A stretch of 64,000 nt of DNA, from contig NZ_CP014844.1 in the NCBI RefSeq assembly GCF_001598055.1, positions 2,941,642 to 3,005,641 of the forward strand, given 5' to 3'. Each line of letters opens with the position of its first letter. Positions within the stretch are counted from its first letter, which is position 1. The notes beneath the pieces are model-generated. The model searched no databases. It saw only the letters and a list, made by a program, of their open reading frames with translations, and had not been told where the DNA came from. The position numbers were made by a program, and so were the translations under genes. Below are positions 1 to 8,152 of this stretch, piece after piece. Source of the stretch: Cupriavidus nantongensis. GTDB lineage: Bacteria; Pseudomonadota; Gammaproteobacteria; Burkholderiales; Burkholderiaceae.

Positions 1-321
1 CAGACGCCATCGTTCGCCTACGTGGGCGCGGCGCTGACCGGCCTGGGCTATTCACTGGCCTACCCCGGCTTCGGCGTGGAAGCCGTGCGCCGCGCCCCGC
101 CACAGACCCGCAGCCTGGCGATGGGCGCCTACGTGGCCTTCATGGACATCGCGCTGGGCCTGACCAGCCCGCTGGCCGGGGCGCTGGCCGGTGTACAGGG
201 CATCGGTTCGGTCTACCTGGCCGGGGCCATCACCGTCGCGTTGGCGCTGATCATCGCCTTGCGGTTGGCCTTCGGAACACCAGCAACGACTACGCATGCC
301 AGCCTTGGGAGAACACCGTGA
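1..321 (+). CDS. MFS transporter, C-terminal part (5' end outside window)
   Basis: The reading frame is open from the first base and ends at 319-321. The visible 106 residues contain three hydrophobic stretches separated by short loops, with an alternation of small residues typical of the last helices of a major facilitator superfamily permease, resembling sugar or drug efflux proteins of the YhhS/arabinose-efflux type. It ends with a short hydrophilic tail. The next gene starts at 318 and overlaps the stop codon, so the two were one operon. That next gene is a broken siderophore-interacting protein, so this permease may export or import a siderophore. The substrate cannot be read from the fragment. 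Confidence 0.7.
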   Translation, partial: QTPSFAYVGAALTGLGYSLAYPGFGVEAVRRAPPQTRSLAMGAYVAFMDIALGLTSPLAGALAGVQGIGSVYLAGAITVALALIIALRLAFGTPATTTHASLGRTP

Positions 322-730
322 AACTGTTGTCCTTCTTCGACAAACAGCCGTCCGGACCACGCACCGAGCGCATCCGTCATGAATCCAAAGTCCGTACCGT
401 GCAGGTCAACGCCGTCGAACGGCTGACACCGGGCATGCTGCGGATCACCTTCGCTGGTGATGATCTTTCGGATTCGTGAGCCTGTCGCCGGACGATCACC
501 TCAAGCTGTTCGTGCCGTCGGCGCCGGGAGATACCGTTCATCGCGACTACACGCCCCGCAGGTACCATCAACAAGCAAGAACGCTTGTCATCGACTTTGC
601 AGTCCACGACGCTGGGCCCGCTATCCGGTCCTGGCTCATTGAGGAACGTCGCCATCCGAAGTCCTGCCTCAAGGCGGGAGGCTACTGGATCGCCGGCAAG
701 GCCGATGCGCATGATCGGCTCGACTACTGA
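318..730 (+). pseudogene. Siderophore-interacting FAD-binding protein, frameshifted and internally deleted
   Basis: Translation from the GTG at 318 gives the N-terminus of a ViuB/SIP-type ferric-siderophore reductase and then hits a stop at 477-479. One missing T in the run near 473-474 explains this: restoring it gives ...DLSDFVSLSPDDHLKLF and joins the +2 frame that carries the flavin-binding motif RDYTPRRY. The frame then jumps from the end of the flavin domain (DFAVHDAGPA) straight to the family's C-terminal helix (EERRHPKS...GYW...DAHDRLDY). Most of the NAD(P)-binding domain, on the order of one hundred residues, is therefore lost. Intact members are about 250-300 residues long. Two independent lesions make a functional protein very unlikely. 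Confidence 0.8.
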
Positions 731-833
731 GTATGCGTGCCGAATACCACATGATCACGGCAAGGTTAGGACTTCATCGCCAGTGCGCCGAGCAGGATAA
801 CCAGCACGGCGCATAGGATATCCCGGCTCTTTT

Positions 834-1403
834 TCAAGCCACGGTGCTCTGTCTGCCGTACAGCTCCGTCACCATGGCGAAATAGTGCTCGAAGGGCGGC
901 GTGGGCGCACCCGGAACTTTGGCGAGGTCATCCCATCGGCGTAGCCGCAGCGCATCGGCGGCGAAGGGCTTTTGCTGGAATTCTGCCGCCTGCTCCGGCG
1001 TGTGGATGCCGCCTTGTTGTTCGAGGGAGCGTACCGATTGCGGACTTAAGCCCGCATGATACGCAGGGTCGATGGCACACAGGCAACGCTTGGCCTCGAC
1101 GTGCATCCCGATGGGCTCAACAACGGCACTGGGAAAAACCGGCCGCAGGAACGGGAGCGCCACGAACTGGTGGAGATCGTCGTTTTTCCGCGTGGTCTCT
1201 GTATCCCCGCGCCTGTTGCTCCCCAACATGTGCCCGAGGTCATGCAGGAATGCCGCGACCACCAGTTCCTTGGATGCGCCTTCCTGCTCGCCCAAGTAGG
1301 CGGACTGCAGCGCATGCTCCATCTGGGTGACGGCTTCGCTTCCGTACGAGCGCGGCCCATAAATCTCGAACAGCGAGTGGATGTCGTTCAGCTCAATAGC
1401 CAT
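834..1403 (-). CDS. PhnZ/TmpB-like HD-domain di-iron oxygenase of phosphonate breakdown
   Basis: This 189-residue protein matches the HD-domain oxygenases that cleave the C-P bond of 1-hydroxy-aminoalkylphosphonates (PhnZ, TmpB). The metal ligands are all in place: His30, His54-Asp55 in FLHDLGH, His78, His101 in GMHVEAKR and Asp158 in RRWDD. Tyr20 and Glu23 are spaced like the substrate-sensing Tyr/Glu pair of PhnZ. The start at 1403 is chosen because AAGGAG lies nine bases upstream. It follows phnX by 30 bases in the same operon. The Fe(II)/2-oxoglutarate hydroxylase that normally makes its substrate (PhnY or TmpA) is not in the window. The specific substrate is therefore open. Confidence 0.8.
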   Translation of the reverse strand: MAIELNDIHSLFEIYGPRSYGSEAVTQMEHALQSAYLGEQEGASKELVVAAFLHDLGHMLGSNRRGDTETTRKNDDLHQFVALPFLRPVFPSAVVEPIGMHVEAKRCLCAIDPAYHAGLSPQSVRSLEQQGGIHTPEQAAEFQQKPFAADALRLRRWDDLAKVPGAPTPPFEHYFAMVTELYGRQSTVA

Positions 1404-1433
1404 GTTTCGTGACTCCTTGGTCAATTGAAAAAA

Positions 1434-2261
1434 TCAGGGGCGCTCGCCAATGGCGAGGCGGCGGTCGATCTCGGCCAGTACGCCCGGAAGGTCGGCCACC
1501 GTGTCGATGACGAAATGCGCACCGGCGCCGTAGAGGCGCTTTTCCGCCGCTGCCCGAAGCCCGGTTTGGCGAGAGGCATCCAACGCTTGCCAAGCCGACG
1601 CGCTCAAGCCGACCTCATTGCCCGAGACGCTCAGGCCCACGGACCACATGCCGGCATTGCGCCCTTCCTCGATGCCGGGCACCGTGTCATCCACCTTGAT
1701 GCACGCCGAGACGCGGCCAATGCGCAGGGCCAGGACGTTGGCGAGGGCCATCCAGGGGCCTGGCCGGCCTCCCGCGGCCAGTTCGTCGCCCGCCACGACG
1801 TGATCGGCCTCCAAGCCCTGGGCGGCGGCCAGGGGCAGCAGTACGTCGAGCACCTCGCGCGGATAGCCGGTGCAGCCTCCCACCTTCACCCCTGCGCCGT
1901 GCAGCAGCGCCAGCACATCGGCGGCGCCTTCGATCGGTGCGCAGTAGTCGCCAACCTTCTCGATCTGCATCGGCATGAAACGCTCGTAGAGCGCCGACAC
2001 GTCTGCCTCTTCCCAGGCACGGCCGAAGCGGATCTGCCATTGCGCGCCGATCTCCGGCTGGGCCAGCAACTGGCGGATATGCGCCTTCTTGGACAGGCCC
2101 ATGGGGCCTCGCGCCTGCTCCAGGCTGAGAGGGATGTCGAAGCTGGCGAACGCATCCACGAAAATCTGAGTGGGCGCGAGGGAGCCGAAGTCCACCAGCG
2201 TGCCGGACCAGTCGAAGATGACGGCTTGCAGTTGTTTGAAGCGGGATTCGTTGGGTTGCAT
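1434..2261 (-). CDS. phnX: Phosphonoacetaldehyde hydrolase (phosphonatase)
   Basis: PhnX hydrolyses phosphonoacetaldehyde to acetaldehyde and phosphate, the last step of 2-aminoethylphosphonate use. The 275-residue HAD-family protein has the nucleophile motif IFDWSGTLVD with Asp17, the PMGLSKKAH segment that holds the Schiff-base lysine (Lys58), and a GCTGYPR motif. Length agrees with the family (about 265-280). GGAAAG lies upstream of the ATG at 2261. It sits between the iron alcohol dehydrogenase gene and the PhnZ-like gene. The usual partner transaminase PhnW is absent from the window, so its aldehyde substrate must come from a gene elsewhere, or the dehydrogenase next door interconverts the aldehyde with an alcohol. 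Confidence 0.88.
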   Translation of the reverse strand: MQPNESRFKQLQAVIFDWSGTLVDFGSLAPTQIFVDAFASFDIPLSLEQARGPMGLSKKAHIRQLLAQPEIGAQWQIRFGRAWEEADVSALYERFMPMQIEKVGDYCAPIEGAADVLALLHGAGVKVGGCTGYPREVLDVLLPLAAAQGLEADHVVAGDELAAGGRPGPWMALANVLALRIGRVSACIKVDDTVPGIEEGRNAGMWSVGLSVSGNEVGLSASAWQALDASRQTGLRAAAEKRLYGAGAHFVIDTVADLPGVLAEIDRRLAIGERP

Positions 2262-2295
2262 GGGTTTTCTTTCCAGGTAAGTGAAGGGAACCGGT

Positions 2296-3396
2296 CTATG
2301 GCGTTGCGATGAAGTTCTGCCCACGGGGACCAGCAAGCGCCGTTTGCACGCGCTGCTGCCATTCGGACGCGGCGATGCCGTAGTCGGCGGGATCGGTGCT
2401 CACGCCCAAGGAGTGCAGAAAGTCCTCTAGCACTGATATCGCCTGCTGCGCATCGCTTGCGCCGAACACGGCCAACATTTGCGAATCCACGGCCGCGTCA
2501 TGTCCAAAGGCCAATGCCATCACCTTCGGAAGACAGAAGGAGCAGGCGATACCGTGTGCGGTGCCGGTAGCCAGCGTGACGTCGTAGGAGAGCGAATGGG
2601 CCAGCGCCGTCTTGGTATTGGAGAACGCCATTCCAGCCTGGAGCGCCGCTGTCGCCATGGCTTCGCGCAAATCAATGCGGGCCGGCTCCCGCATCAGCGC
2701 TGGGAGTGTCTGGACAATGGCACGTGCCGCATTCATGGCCAGCGCCGCCGAGACGGGGTTTCGGTGCTTGTTCCAGATGGATTCCAGCGCATGGGACAGC
2801 GCATCCAGCCCACTGGCGAGCGTCGTCGCGGCGGGCAGGCTGCACATGAGCGCGGCATCCACGATGGCCGCTTGCGGCCAGGTACAAGGCAGATGCAACG
2901 ACAGCTTGCGTGCCCCGGCTTGGTCCCACAGCGTGGCCCACGGCGTGACCTCGCTGCCGGTGCCTGCCGTGGTTGGAACGGCAATGAGGGCACGATGGCC
3001 GGCCTCAGGAGGGACGGGGGCGCGACCTTCCAGAATGTCCATCAACTCATCGAAGCGCCCATTTGCCGTGCGCACGAGCATGATCTTGGCGCAGTCGATG
3101 GCACTGCCGCCGCCCAACGCCACGATGCACTCGGCGTCGGCGTGTTCGCGCCACAGGCGCTCGTACATGGGCGCGATCCAGCTCACATCCGGGTTGGGCC
3201 GGATATCGGATTCCACGGCGACGAGACGGTCGCCCAGCAGTGGCTCGATCCGGGACAGCAGCCCCAGGGGGCCCGCCTCGGGAAAAGTCACGAGAAGGGT
3301 GCGGCGATCCCCCACCCGTTCCGAAAGTTGGGCAAGCGATCCCGCGCCGGCGTGGACAGCCACGGGATTTCGGTAGTTCCAGAGCGTGGATGACAT
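2296..3396 (-). CDS. Iron-containing alcohol dehydrogenase (phosphonoacetaldehyde reductase-like)
   Basis: The 366-residue protein is a group III (Fe-dependent) alcohol dehydrogenase: nucleotide-binding ALGGGSAIDCAK, the PTTAGTGSEVT motif, DALSHALES and the C-terminal metal-binding histidine region ALAHSLSYDVTLATGTAHG. Members beside phnX and phosphonate transporters act on phosphonoacetaldehyde or 2-hydroxyethylphosphonate, and this context is the reason for the call. The start chosen is MSSTLWNYRNP at 3396. No good ribosome binding site is visible there, and an upstream start at 3462 would add 22 residues without family support. It lies between the phnE remnant and phnX on the same strand. 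Confidence 0.75.
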   Translation of the reverse strand: MSSTLWNYRNPVAVHAGAGSLAQLSERVGDRRTLLVTFPEAGPLGLLSRIEPLLGDRLVAVESDIRPNPDVSWIAPMYERLWREHADAECIVALGGGSAIDCAKIMLVRTANGRFDELMDILEGRAPVPPEAGHRALIAVPTTAGTGSEVTPWATLWDQAGARKLSLHLPCTWPQAAIVDAALMCSLPAATTLASGLDALSHALESIWNKHRNPVSAALAMNAARAIVQTLPALMREPARIDLREAMATAALQAGMAFSNTKTALAHSLSYDVTLATGTAHGIACSFCLPKVMALAFGHDAAVDSQMLAVFGASDAQQAISVLEDFLHSLGVSTDPADYGIAASEWQQRVQTALAGPRGQNFIATP

Positions 3397-3483
3397 AAGG
3401 AGTACGAAGAATCGACGCGCAGGGCCAAGCCGGCGCGACCCTGAGGCACGCCGGTATGGCAAGGTGGATGAAGGAAGCGGTGG

Positions 3484-4316
3484 CTAGTGCCGGCCGCTGT
3501 TCTGGATGCGGTGGCGCAACTGGCTGGAGATCATGTCGGCCACGATCACCATGCCCATGATCACCAGGATGCAGGTCGCGGTTTCCTGGTAGCGGAAGAG
3601 CTTGAGGCTACCCACCAGCTCGAAGCCCAGCCCGCCAGCACCGACCATGCCCAGCACGGTCGCCGAACGCAGGTTGACCTCGAAGCGGTAGAGCAGCACG
3701 GCAATCCAGGCCGTCAGTACCTGTGGCAGCACGCCGTATAGACGATCACCTGCAACGGGCGCGCCCCCGTGGCGCGCAGTGCCTCCAGCGGTCCCTGGTC
3801 GATCTCCTCGATGGCTTCGGCGAAGAACTTGCCCAGCATGCCCGCGCCATGCACGGCCAGCGCCAGTACACCGGGGAACGGCCCCAGCCCAACGGCCGAG
3901 ACAAAGACCAACGCCAGAATCAGTTCGTTGATGCTGCGGACCCCGTTGAGCAGCTGCCGTGTGCTCTGATAAAGCCAACGCCTGGATTGCAGATTGCGCG
4001 CGGCCAGGAACGACAGCACCACGGCGGGCGGCACGGCCAGAAGCGTGCCCCACACGGCGATCTGCACCGTCTCCAGGGCCGGCGCCATGAGGCGCCCCAG
4101 CACCCCCGTGTCCGGCGGGAGGGCGCGGCTGGCAAAGTCAGCGATCTGCGGCAGGCCCGCGGCCAGTTCACCCCAGCTCAACTGTGCGCCCAGCGCGCTC
4201 CAGTGGAGTACATATGCGAGTGCCAGCGCACTCATCGTCAGCGTCACCCAGCCACGCGTGCCGCGGGGGGAATAGCCGGTCCAGCGATATCGGCTGTCTG
4301 CATCGGTCATTGCCAT
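3484..4316 (-). pseudogene. phnE: Phosphonate ABC transporter permease PhnE, frameshifted
   Basis: The N-terminal two thirds (start 4316) read as a BPD_transp_1 permease with the EAA-type loop EALRATGARPLQVIVY, then run into TACCHRY and a stop near 3714. The other frame continues exactly where the family should: GVLPQVLTAWIAVLLYRFEVNLRS through to the C-terminus at 3484. An extra TA dinucleotide in the stretch 3736-3740 (TAT ACG GCG for TAC GGC) accounts for the shift. Joined, the protein would have about 276 residues and six membrane segments. The neighbouring phnC and phnD look intact. Either the importer has been inactivated recently, or the assembly has an indel here. Confidence 0.75.
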
Positions 4317-4326
4317 GTTCCTTTCC

Positions 4327-5151
4327 TCAACGGGCCGCGGGTTTGGCCGCGATCACAGCCGAAGTCACGATCGACATGGTGGCTTCGGTAGCACTGTTTG
4401 TTTCCGCTTTTGCCGGAGCCTGTGCCGGCTGCTCGTAGATGCGGTCGATATCGGCATCGGTGAGCGCCTGGGCGTCGTCGTCGAAGACCACGCGGCCACG
4501 CGCCAAGCCCACGATGCGATCACCGAACTCACGGGCATAGTCCACCTGGTGCAGGTTGCACACCACCGTGATGCCCAATTCGCGCGAGGCATCTCGCAAA
4601 TACTGAAGCACCGTGCGCGCAGTACGTGGATCGAGACTCGCCACGGGTTCGTCGGCCAATATCACGCGCGGCTGCTGCGCCAGCGCACGCGCAATGCCCA
4701 CGCGCTGCATCTGCCCCCCGGATAAGGCATCCGTGCGCTCATGCGCTTTATGCGCCAGGCCCACACGGGCAAGGCACTCGTGCGCCAGCGCGATATCGTG
4801 CCGCCGGTACAGATGCAGACAGGAGCCCAGCACGGAGGTCGATCCAAGCCGGCCGGTCAGCACATTCTTGAGCGCCGTCAGGCGCGGCACCACATGGTGG
4901 TGCTGGAAGATCATCGCCACCTTGCGCCGCAGCAGCCGAGGGTCCCGACAACGCATGGCGTCGATGCCGTCTATGTGAAGTTCTCCGCCGTCAGCCACCA
5001 GTAGCCGGTTCATGCACCGCAAAAGCGTGGACTTGCCAGCCCCGGACTGCCCCAGAATGACAACGAACTCCCCCGCTGCGGCTTCGAAGTCGATGCCCTG
5101 CAAGACGGTATTGCTGCCGTAACGCTTGGCCAGTTGCCGGGCACTGATCAT
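4327..5151 (-). CDS. phnC: Phosphonate ABC transporter ATP-binding protein
   Basis: This 274-residue ATPase energises phosphonate import. Walker A GQSGAGKST (residues 34-42), the signature LSGGQMQRVGIARAL and Walker B VILADEPVASLD are all present, followed by the H-loop CNLHQVDYA. The start MISARQLAKRYG at 5151 is preferred over the upstream extension to 5259 because it matches the family and its ATG overlaps the phnD stop (ATGA), indicating translational coupling. The last roughly 40 residues are an alanine-rich tail that looks like linker. Gene order phnD-phnC-phnE is typical of these transporters. Confidence 0.88.
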   Translation of the reverse strand: MISARQLAKRYGSNTVLQGIDFEAAAGEFVVILGQSGAGKSTLLRCMNRLLVADGGELHIDGIDAMRCRDPRLLRRKVAMIFQHHHVVPRLTALKNVLTGRLGSTSVLGSCLHLYRRHDIALAHECLARVGLAHKAHERTDALSGGQMQRVGIARALAQQPRVILADEPVASLDPRTARTVLQYLRDASRELGITVVCNLHQVDYAREFGDRIVGLARGRVVFDDDAQALTDADIDRIYEQPAQAPAKAETNSATEATMSIVTSAVIAAKPAAR

Positions 5152-6026
5152 TTCATGCTCCGCAAGTCGATATCGAGTGTCTTGGCCGTATCGCGGATGA
5201 CGTCGTAGGCGGCATCGTTGGTCGGCTGGAAGCCGTCGAGCACACCTTGGTCGCCCCAAGGCAGATCCTTGACATTGGCAAACGCCCTGGCGACCTTTTC
5301 CTTCAGCGCCGGATCGAGATCCTTGCGCCAGGCCATGGGAGATTCAGGAATGGGTGCGGAAGACCAGACGATGCGCAACTCATCCGGCTTGACCTGTCCC
5401 TTGGCGATGGCCGACTGCAGAATGCGGTCAGCCACGGCGGCGGCATCCACCTTTTTGTTTGCGACCGCGAGGATGCTTGCATCGTGCGAGCCGGAGAAGA
5501 TCACCCGACCGAAGTAGCGGTCAGGGTCGACGCCCGCCTTGAGAAGGCCGGCCTTGGGGAACATATGGCCCGAGGTCGAAACCGGATCGACGAAGGCGAA
5601 ACTCTTTCCCTTGAGCGCGTCGAGGCTGGTCGCACCGCTGTCGCTGCGCGTGATGATGACGCTCTTGTACGCGCTCTGCCCGGTTTTCTTGGGTACGCCC
5701 ACCGCGAAAGCCTCCGCTCCCGCCACCTGGTGGGCCAAGACATAGGAAAACGGCCCCAGGTAGCCGACATCCAGCTTCTTGGAGCGCATGGCCTCGATCA
5801 CGCCACTGAAGTCCGTTGCGACGAAGGCCTTGACCGGTATCCCCAACTGCTTTTGGAGGCTGTCGATGACCAAGCGACTGTTTTCCATCATGGCCTGGGA
5901 GTCTTCATTGGGGACTAGGCCGATGGTGAGCGTCCTAGGCGTTTCCGCCAGCGCAGGCAGGGTGATCAGCGGAAGCAGCAGCCCGAAAAGGGCGCGGCGC
6001 ATGGGGGCGAAGGTGCGTGAACGCAT
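5148..6026 (-). CDS. phnD: Phosphonate ABC transporter periplasmic binding protein
   Basis: The protein (292 residues from the ATG at 6026) is a PhnD/SsuA/transferrin-type solute binding protein. It begins with a basic stretch and a hydrophobic core ending PALAET, a signal peptide for export to the periplasm. The mature part starts RTLTIGLVPNEDSQ and has the typical GYLGPFSYVLA and DPVSTSGHMFP segments that contact the phosphonate group. The start at 6026 is preceded by AGAGAG. The in-frame ATG at 6047 is possible but has weaker support. It is the first gene of the transporter operon and is divergent from the LysR gene at 6137. Confidence 0.85.
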   Translation of the reverse strand: MRSRTFAPMRRALFGLLLPLITLPALAETPRTLTIGLVPNEDSQAMMENSRLVIDSLQKQLGIPVKAFVATDFSGVIEAMRSKKLDVGYLGPFSYVLAHQVAGAEAFAVGVPKKTGQSAYKSVIITRSDSGATSLDALKGKSFAFVDPVSTSGHMFPKAGLLKAGVDPDRYFGRVIFSGSHDASILAVANKKVDAAAVADRILQSAIAKGQVKPDELRIVWSSAPIPESPMAWRKDLDPALKEKVARAFANVKDLPWGDQGVLDGFQPTNDAAYDVIRDTAKTLDIDLRSMK

Positions 6027-6090
6027 GAAGAATCTCTCTTGAGTCATGAAGATGTAGCCATGCTATGGACGACGTGTTACACCTTCATAT

Positions 6091-6106
6091 AAATTTCTAG
6101 AAATTT
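6091..6106. promoter_or_regulatory. 16-bp perfect palindrome between phnD and the LysR gene
   Basis: AAATTTCTAGAAATTT is a perfect inverted repeat in the AT-rich divergent intergenic region. It is well placed to be the binding site of the LysR protein encoded at 6137, controlling both itself and the phosphonate operon. A second AT-rich symmetric stretch (CTATA...TATAG) follows just before the LysR start codon. Function is inferred from position. Confidence 0.45.
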
Positions 6107-6136
6107 TCGCCAATTAACTATATATAAAATCTATAG

Positions 6137-7042
6137 ATGTCCACGACCAAGATCCGCGCCTTCCTTGCCGTCGCGCAGTGCGGCAGCTTCAGTGCAGCAG
6201 CGCGTCTGCTGGGAGTCAGCCAACCCACCTTAACGACGCAGGTTCAAGGGCTGGAGAAGCAGCACGGCGTCCAACTGTTCATCCGCAGGGGCCACCGCAT
6301 CGAATTGACCGATGTAGGTCTACGGCTGCTGCCAATCGCACGAAAATTGAGTGCCTTGGAAGTCGAGGCTGCCAGCATGCTGCATGACAGCGGTCAGTTG
6401 AATGCAGGTCACCTCAAGCTGGGCGCTGTGAGTCCTTTCCACGCCATCGAGATGGTGGATACCTACCTGAAGCGCTATCCGCTGATCAAGATTTCCATCA
6501 AGGTCGGCAACTCCGGCAGCGTTTTCAAGGATCTGGAGGAGTACGCGGTCGACCTCGCTGTATTGGCCCGTTTCCATGAAGCGGAAGGCTATGAGGTCAT
6601 CCCCTACGCGCGCGATGCGGTCGCGCTGTGCGTGAATGCCAAGCATCCGTTCGCCTCGCGTGACAAGATTGATATCCGTGAGCTCGAAGGCGAACGACTG
6701 CTGCAACGGGAAAGCGGCTCTGTCACCCGACGCGCTTTGGAGCAGGCAGCGCAAAACGCTGGGGTGCGACTTGCCTTCACGATGGAGATCGGTAGCCGCG
6801 AAGCACTGCGAGAAGCCGTCATCCGCGGCATCGGGATCGGAGCTGTCTCAGAAGGCGAGTACAGCCCCGATCCACAGTTGCGCCTTGTGCATTTCTCCGG
6901 CGAGCCGGTCTGGATCGAGACCTGTCTCTACTGCCTGAAGGAGCGGCGCTCAAGCCTGCTGCTGAACTCGTTCATCGAAGTCGTCCAGGAGTTGCGAGGA
7001 AAACCAGTACGAGAGCGTGGCGGACCTCCTCCGAGGCAATGA
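6137..7042 (+). CDS. LysR-family regulator, likely of the phosphonate operon
   Basis: The 301-residue protein has an N-terminal winged helix-turn-helix (FLAVAQCGSFSAAARLLGVSQPTLTTQVQGLE) followed by a LysR substrate-binding domain from about residue 90. It resembles the LysR regulators found with 2-aminoethylphosphonate genes in Burkholderiales. It is transcribed away from phnD and shares an 89-120-base AT-rich intergenic region with it, so it probably activates the phosphonate genes in response to a phosphonate or intermediate. The ATG at 6137 has no strong Shine-Dalgarno sequence. The C-terminal tail (RERGGPPPRQ) looks unstructured. Confidence 0.8.
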   Translation: MSTTKIRAFLAVAQCGSFSAAARLLGVSQPTLTTQVQGLEKQHGVQLFIRRGHRIELTDVGLRLLPIARKLSALEVEAASMLHDSGQLNAGHLKLGAVSPFHAIEMVDTYLKRYPLIKISIKVGNSGSVFKDLEEYAVDLAVLARFHEAEGYEVIPYARDAVALCVNAKHPFASRDKIDIRELEGERLLQRESGSVTRRALEQAAQNAGVRLAFTMEIGSREALREAVIRGIGIGAVSEGEYSPDPQLRLVHFSGEPVWIETCLYCLKERRSSLLLNSFIEVVQELRGKPVRERGGPPPRQ

Positions 7043-7119
7043 CTGCTGCGTGCCCCCGGGTCTCATTAGATCGACGTCGTCAGCCATTGCGGCGCCACGC
7101 TGCAGCGAACAGCCCATCA

Positions 7120-7142
7120 TTACGCTACTTGAAGTAGCGTAA
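7120..7142. promoter_or_regulatory. 23-bp perfect palindrome upstream of the AKR-TetR operon
   Basis: Two 11-base arms, TTACGCTACTT and AAGTAGCGTAA, are separated by a single G. The centre lies 56 bases before the GTG start at 7187. Length and symmetry are what a TetR-family dimer binds, and the second gene of the operon encodes a TetR protein, so autoregulation is the simplest reading. A possible promoter (TTTAAT-like -10) follows directly. Confidence 0.6.
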
Positions 7143-7186
7143 ATGGTTTAATATCTCCACGAGAAGACTCGTCATAGGAGATTGCG

Positions 7187-8152
7187 GTGGTTACAGCGAC
7201 GAAAATGGGCGATGGGCTTGTGCTCAGTTCCATGGGCTTGGGCTGCATGGGCATGAGCGGAACCTATGGGACCGCAAGTTGGGAGCGGTCGATAGCAACG
7301 ATCCACCGCGCGATAGACTTAGGCGTCACGCTGCTTGATACGGCTGACGTCTATGGCTTGGGGCACAACGAAGTTCTCGTAGGGCGTGCAGTGCATGACC
7401 GTAGAGAGCGCGTCACGATCGCCACAAAGTTCGGCATCGATAGGCGCCTCGGCCACGACAACCAGGTTATCCGGGGCGATGCGGCGTATGTCAAAGCATG
7501 TTGCGAGGCGTCGCTGCTACGCCTCGGCATCGACGAGATCGACATCTACTACATCCATCGCCCACCGGAAAACGTGCCGATTGAAGAGACCATCGGCGCC
7601 ATGTCCGAGCTGGTGGCGGCTGGCAAAGTTCGCCATCTTGGTGTTTCCGAATTCAGCAGCGAGCAGTTGCGACGTGCGTGCGCGGTACACCCGATCGCTG
7701 TGATGGAGAGCGAGTATTCCCTGTGGACCCGTGATCCCGAAGCAATTGCACCGGTCATGGCAGAGCTTGGAGTGGGACTGGTTGCCTTCGCACCTCTGGG
7801 TCGCGGCTTCTTGACCGGTACCGTAGATCGCTCAGCACTAAAACCGGGCGATTTCCGCTTCCGCAATGCGCGCTTTGCGGGCACTGCGGGAGATGCCAAC
7901 GAGGCCATCGTCCGCGCTATCCAACTGGTAGCAGGTGAACTGGAACTTAGCCCGGCCATCATTGCCTTGGCATGGGTGTACGAGCAGAGTGAACGGCTGG
8001 GCATCCCGATCGTCGTCATCCCAGGGACCACCCGTCCTGAACGTGTAGTAGAGAACGAGGCTGCCACCCACGTGAAATTGCCGCCGGAGGCCTTGGCGGC
8101 GCTGAACCCGCTCGCAGGCCTCGTGCAGGGCGAACGCTACGGAACTCGATGA
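7187..8152 (+). CDS. Aldo/keto reductase
   Basis: The 321-residue protein is a TIM-barrel NADPH-dependent carbonyl reductase. The catalytic tetrad is recognisable: Asp51 and Tyr56 in LLDTADVYG, Lys81 in TIATKFG and His in YYIHRPP. The C-terminal NADPH-binding part contains VVIPGTTRPERVVENEAA. It belongs to the AKR13-like group (YhdN/perakine reductase type). The GTG start at 7187 is supported by AGGAG about five bases upstream. It overlaps the TetR gene by four bases (ATGA), so the reductase and its presumed repressor are co-transcribed. The substrate is unknown; such pairs often respond to aldehydes or quinones. Confidence 0.85.
   Translation: MVTATKMGDGLVLSSMGLGCMGMSGTYGTASWERSIATIHRAIDLGVTLLDTADVYGLGHNEVLVGRAVHDRRERVTIATKFGIDRRLGHDNQVIRGDAAYVKACCEASLLRLGIDEIDIYYIHRPPENVPIEETIGAMSELVAAGKVRHLGVSEFSSEQLRRACAVHPIAVMESEYSLWTRDPEAIAPVMAELGVGLVAFAPLGRGFLTGTVDRSALKPGDFRFRNARFAGTAGDANEAIVRAIQLVAGELELSPAIIALAWVYEQSERLGIPIVVIPGTTRPERVVENEAATHVKLPPEALAALNPLAGLVQGERYGTR

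Noticed and set aside
731..833. Possible end of a membrane protein gene on the minus strand
   Set aside because: A short hydrophobic frame exists but has no start, no partner frame and no family match within 100 bases.
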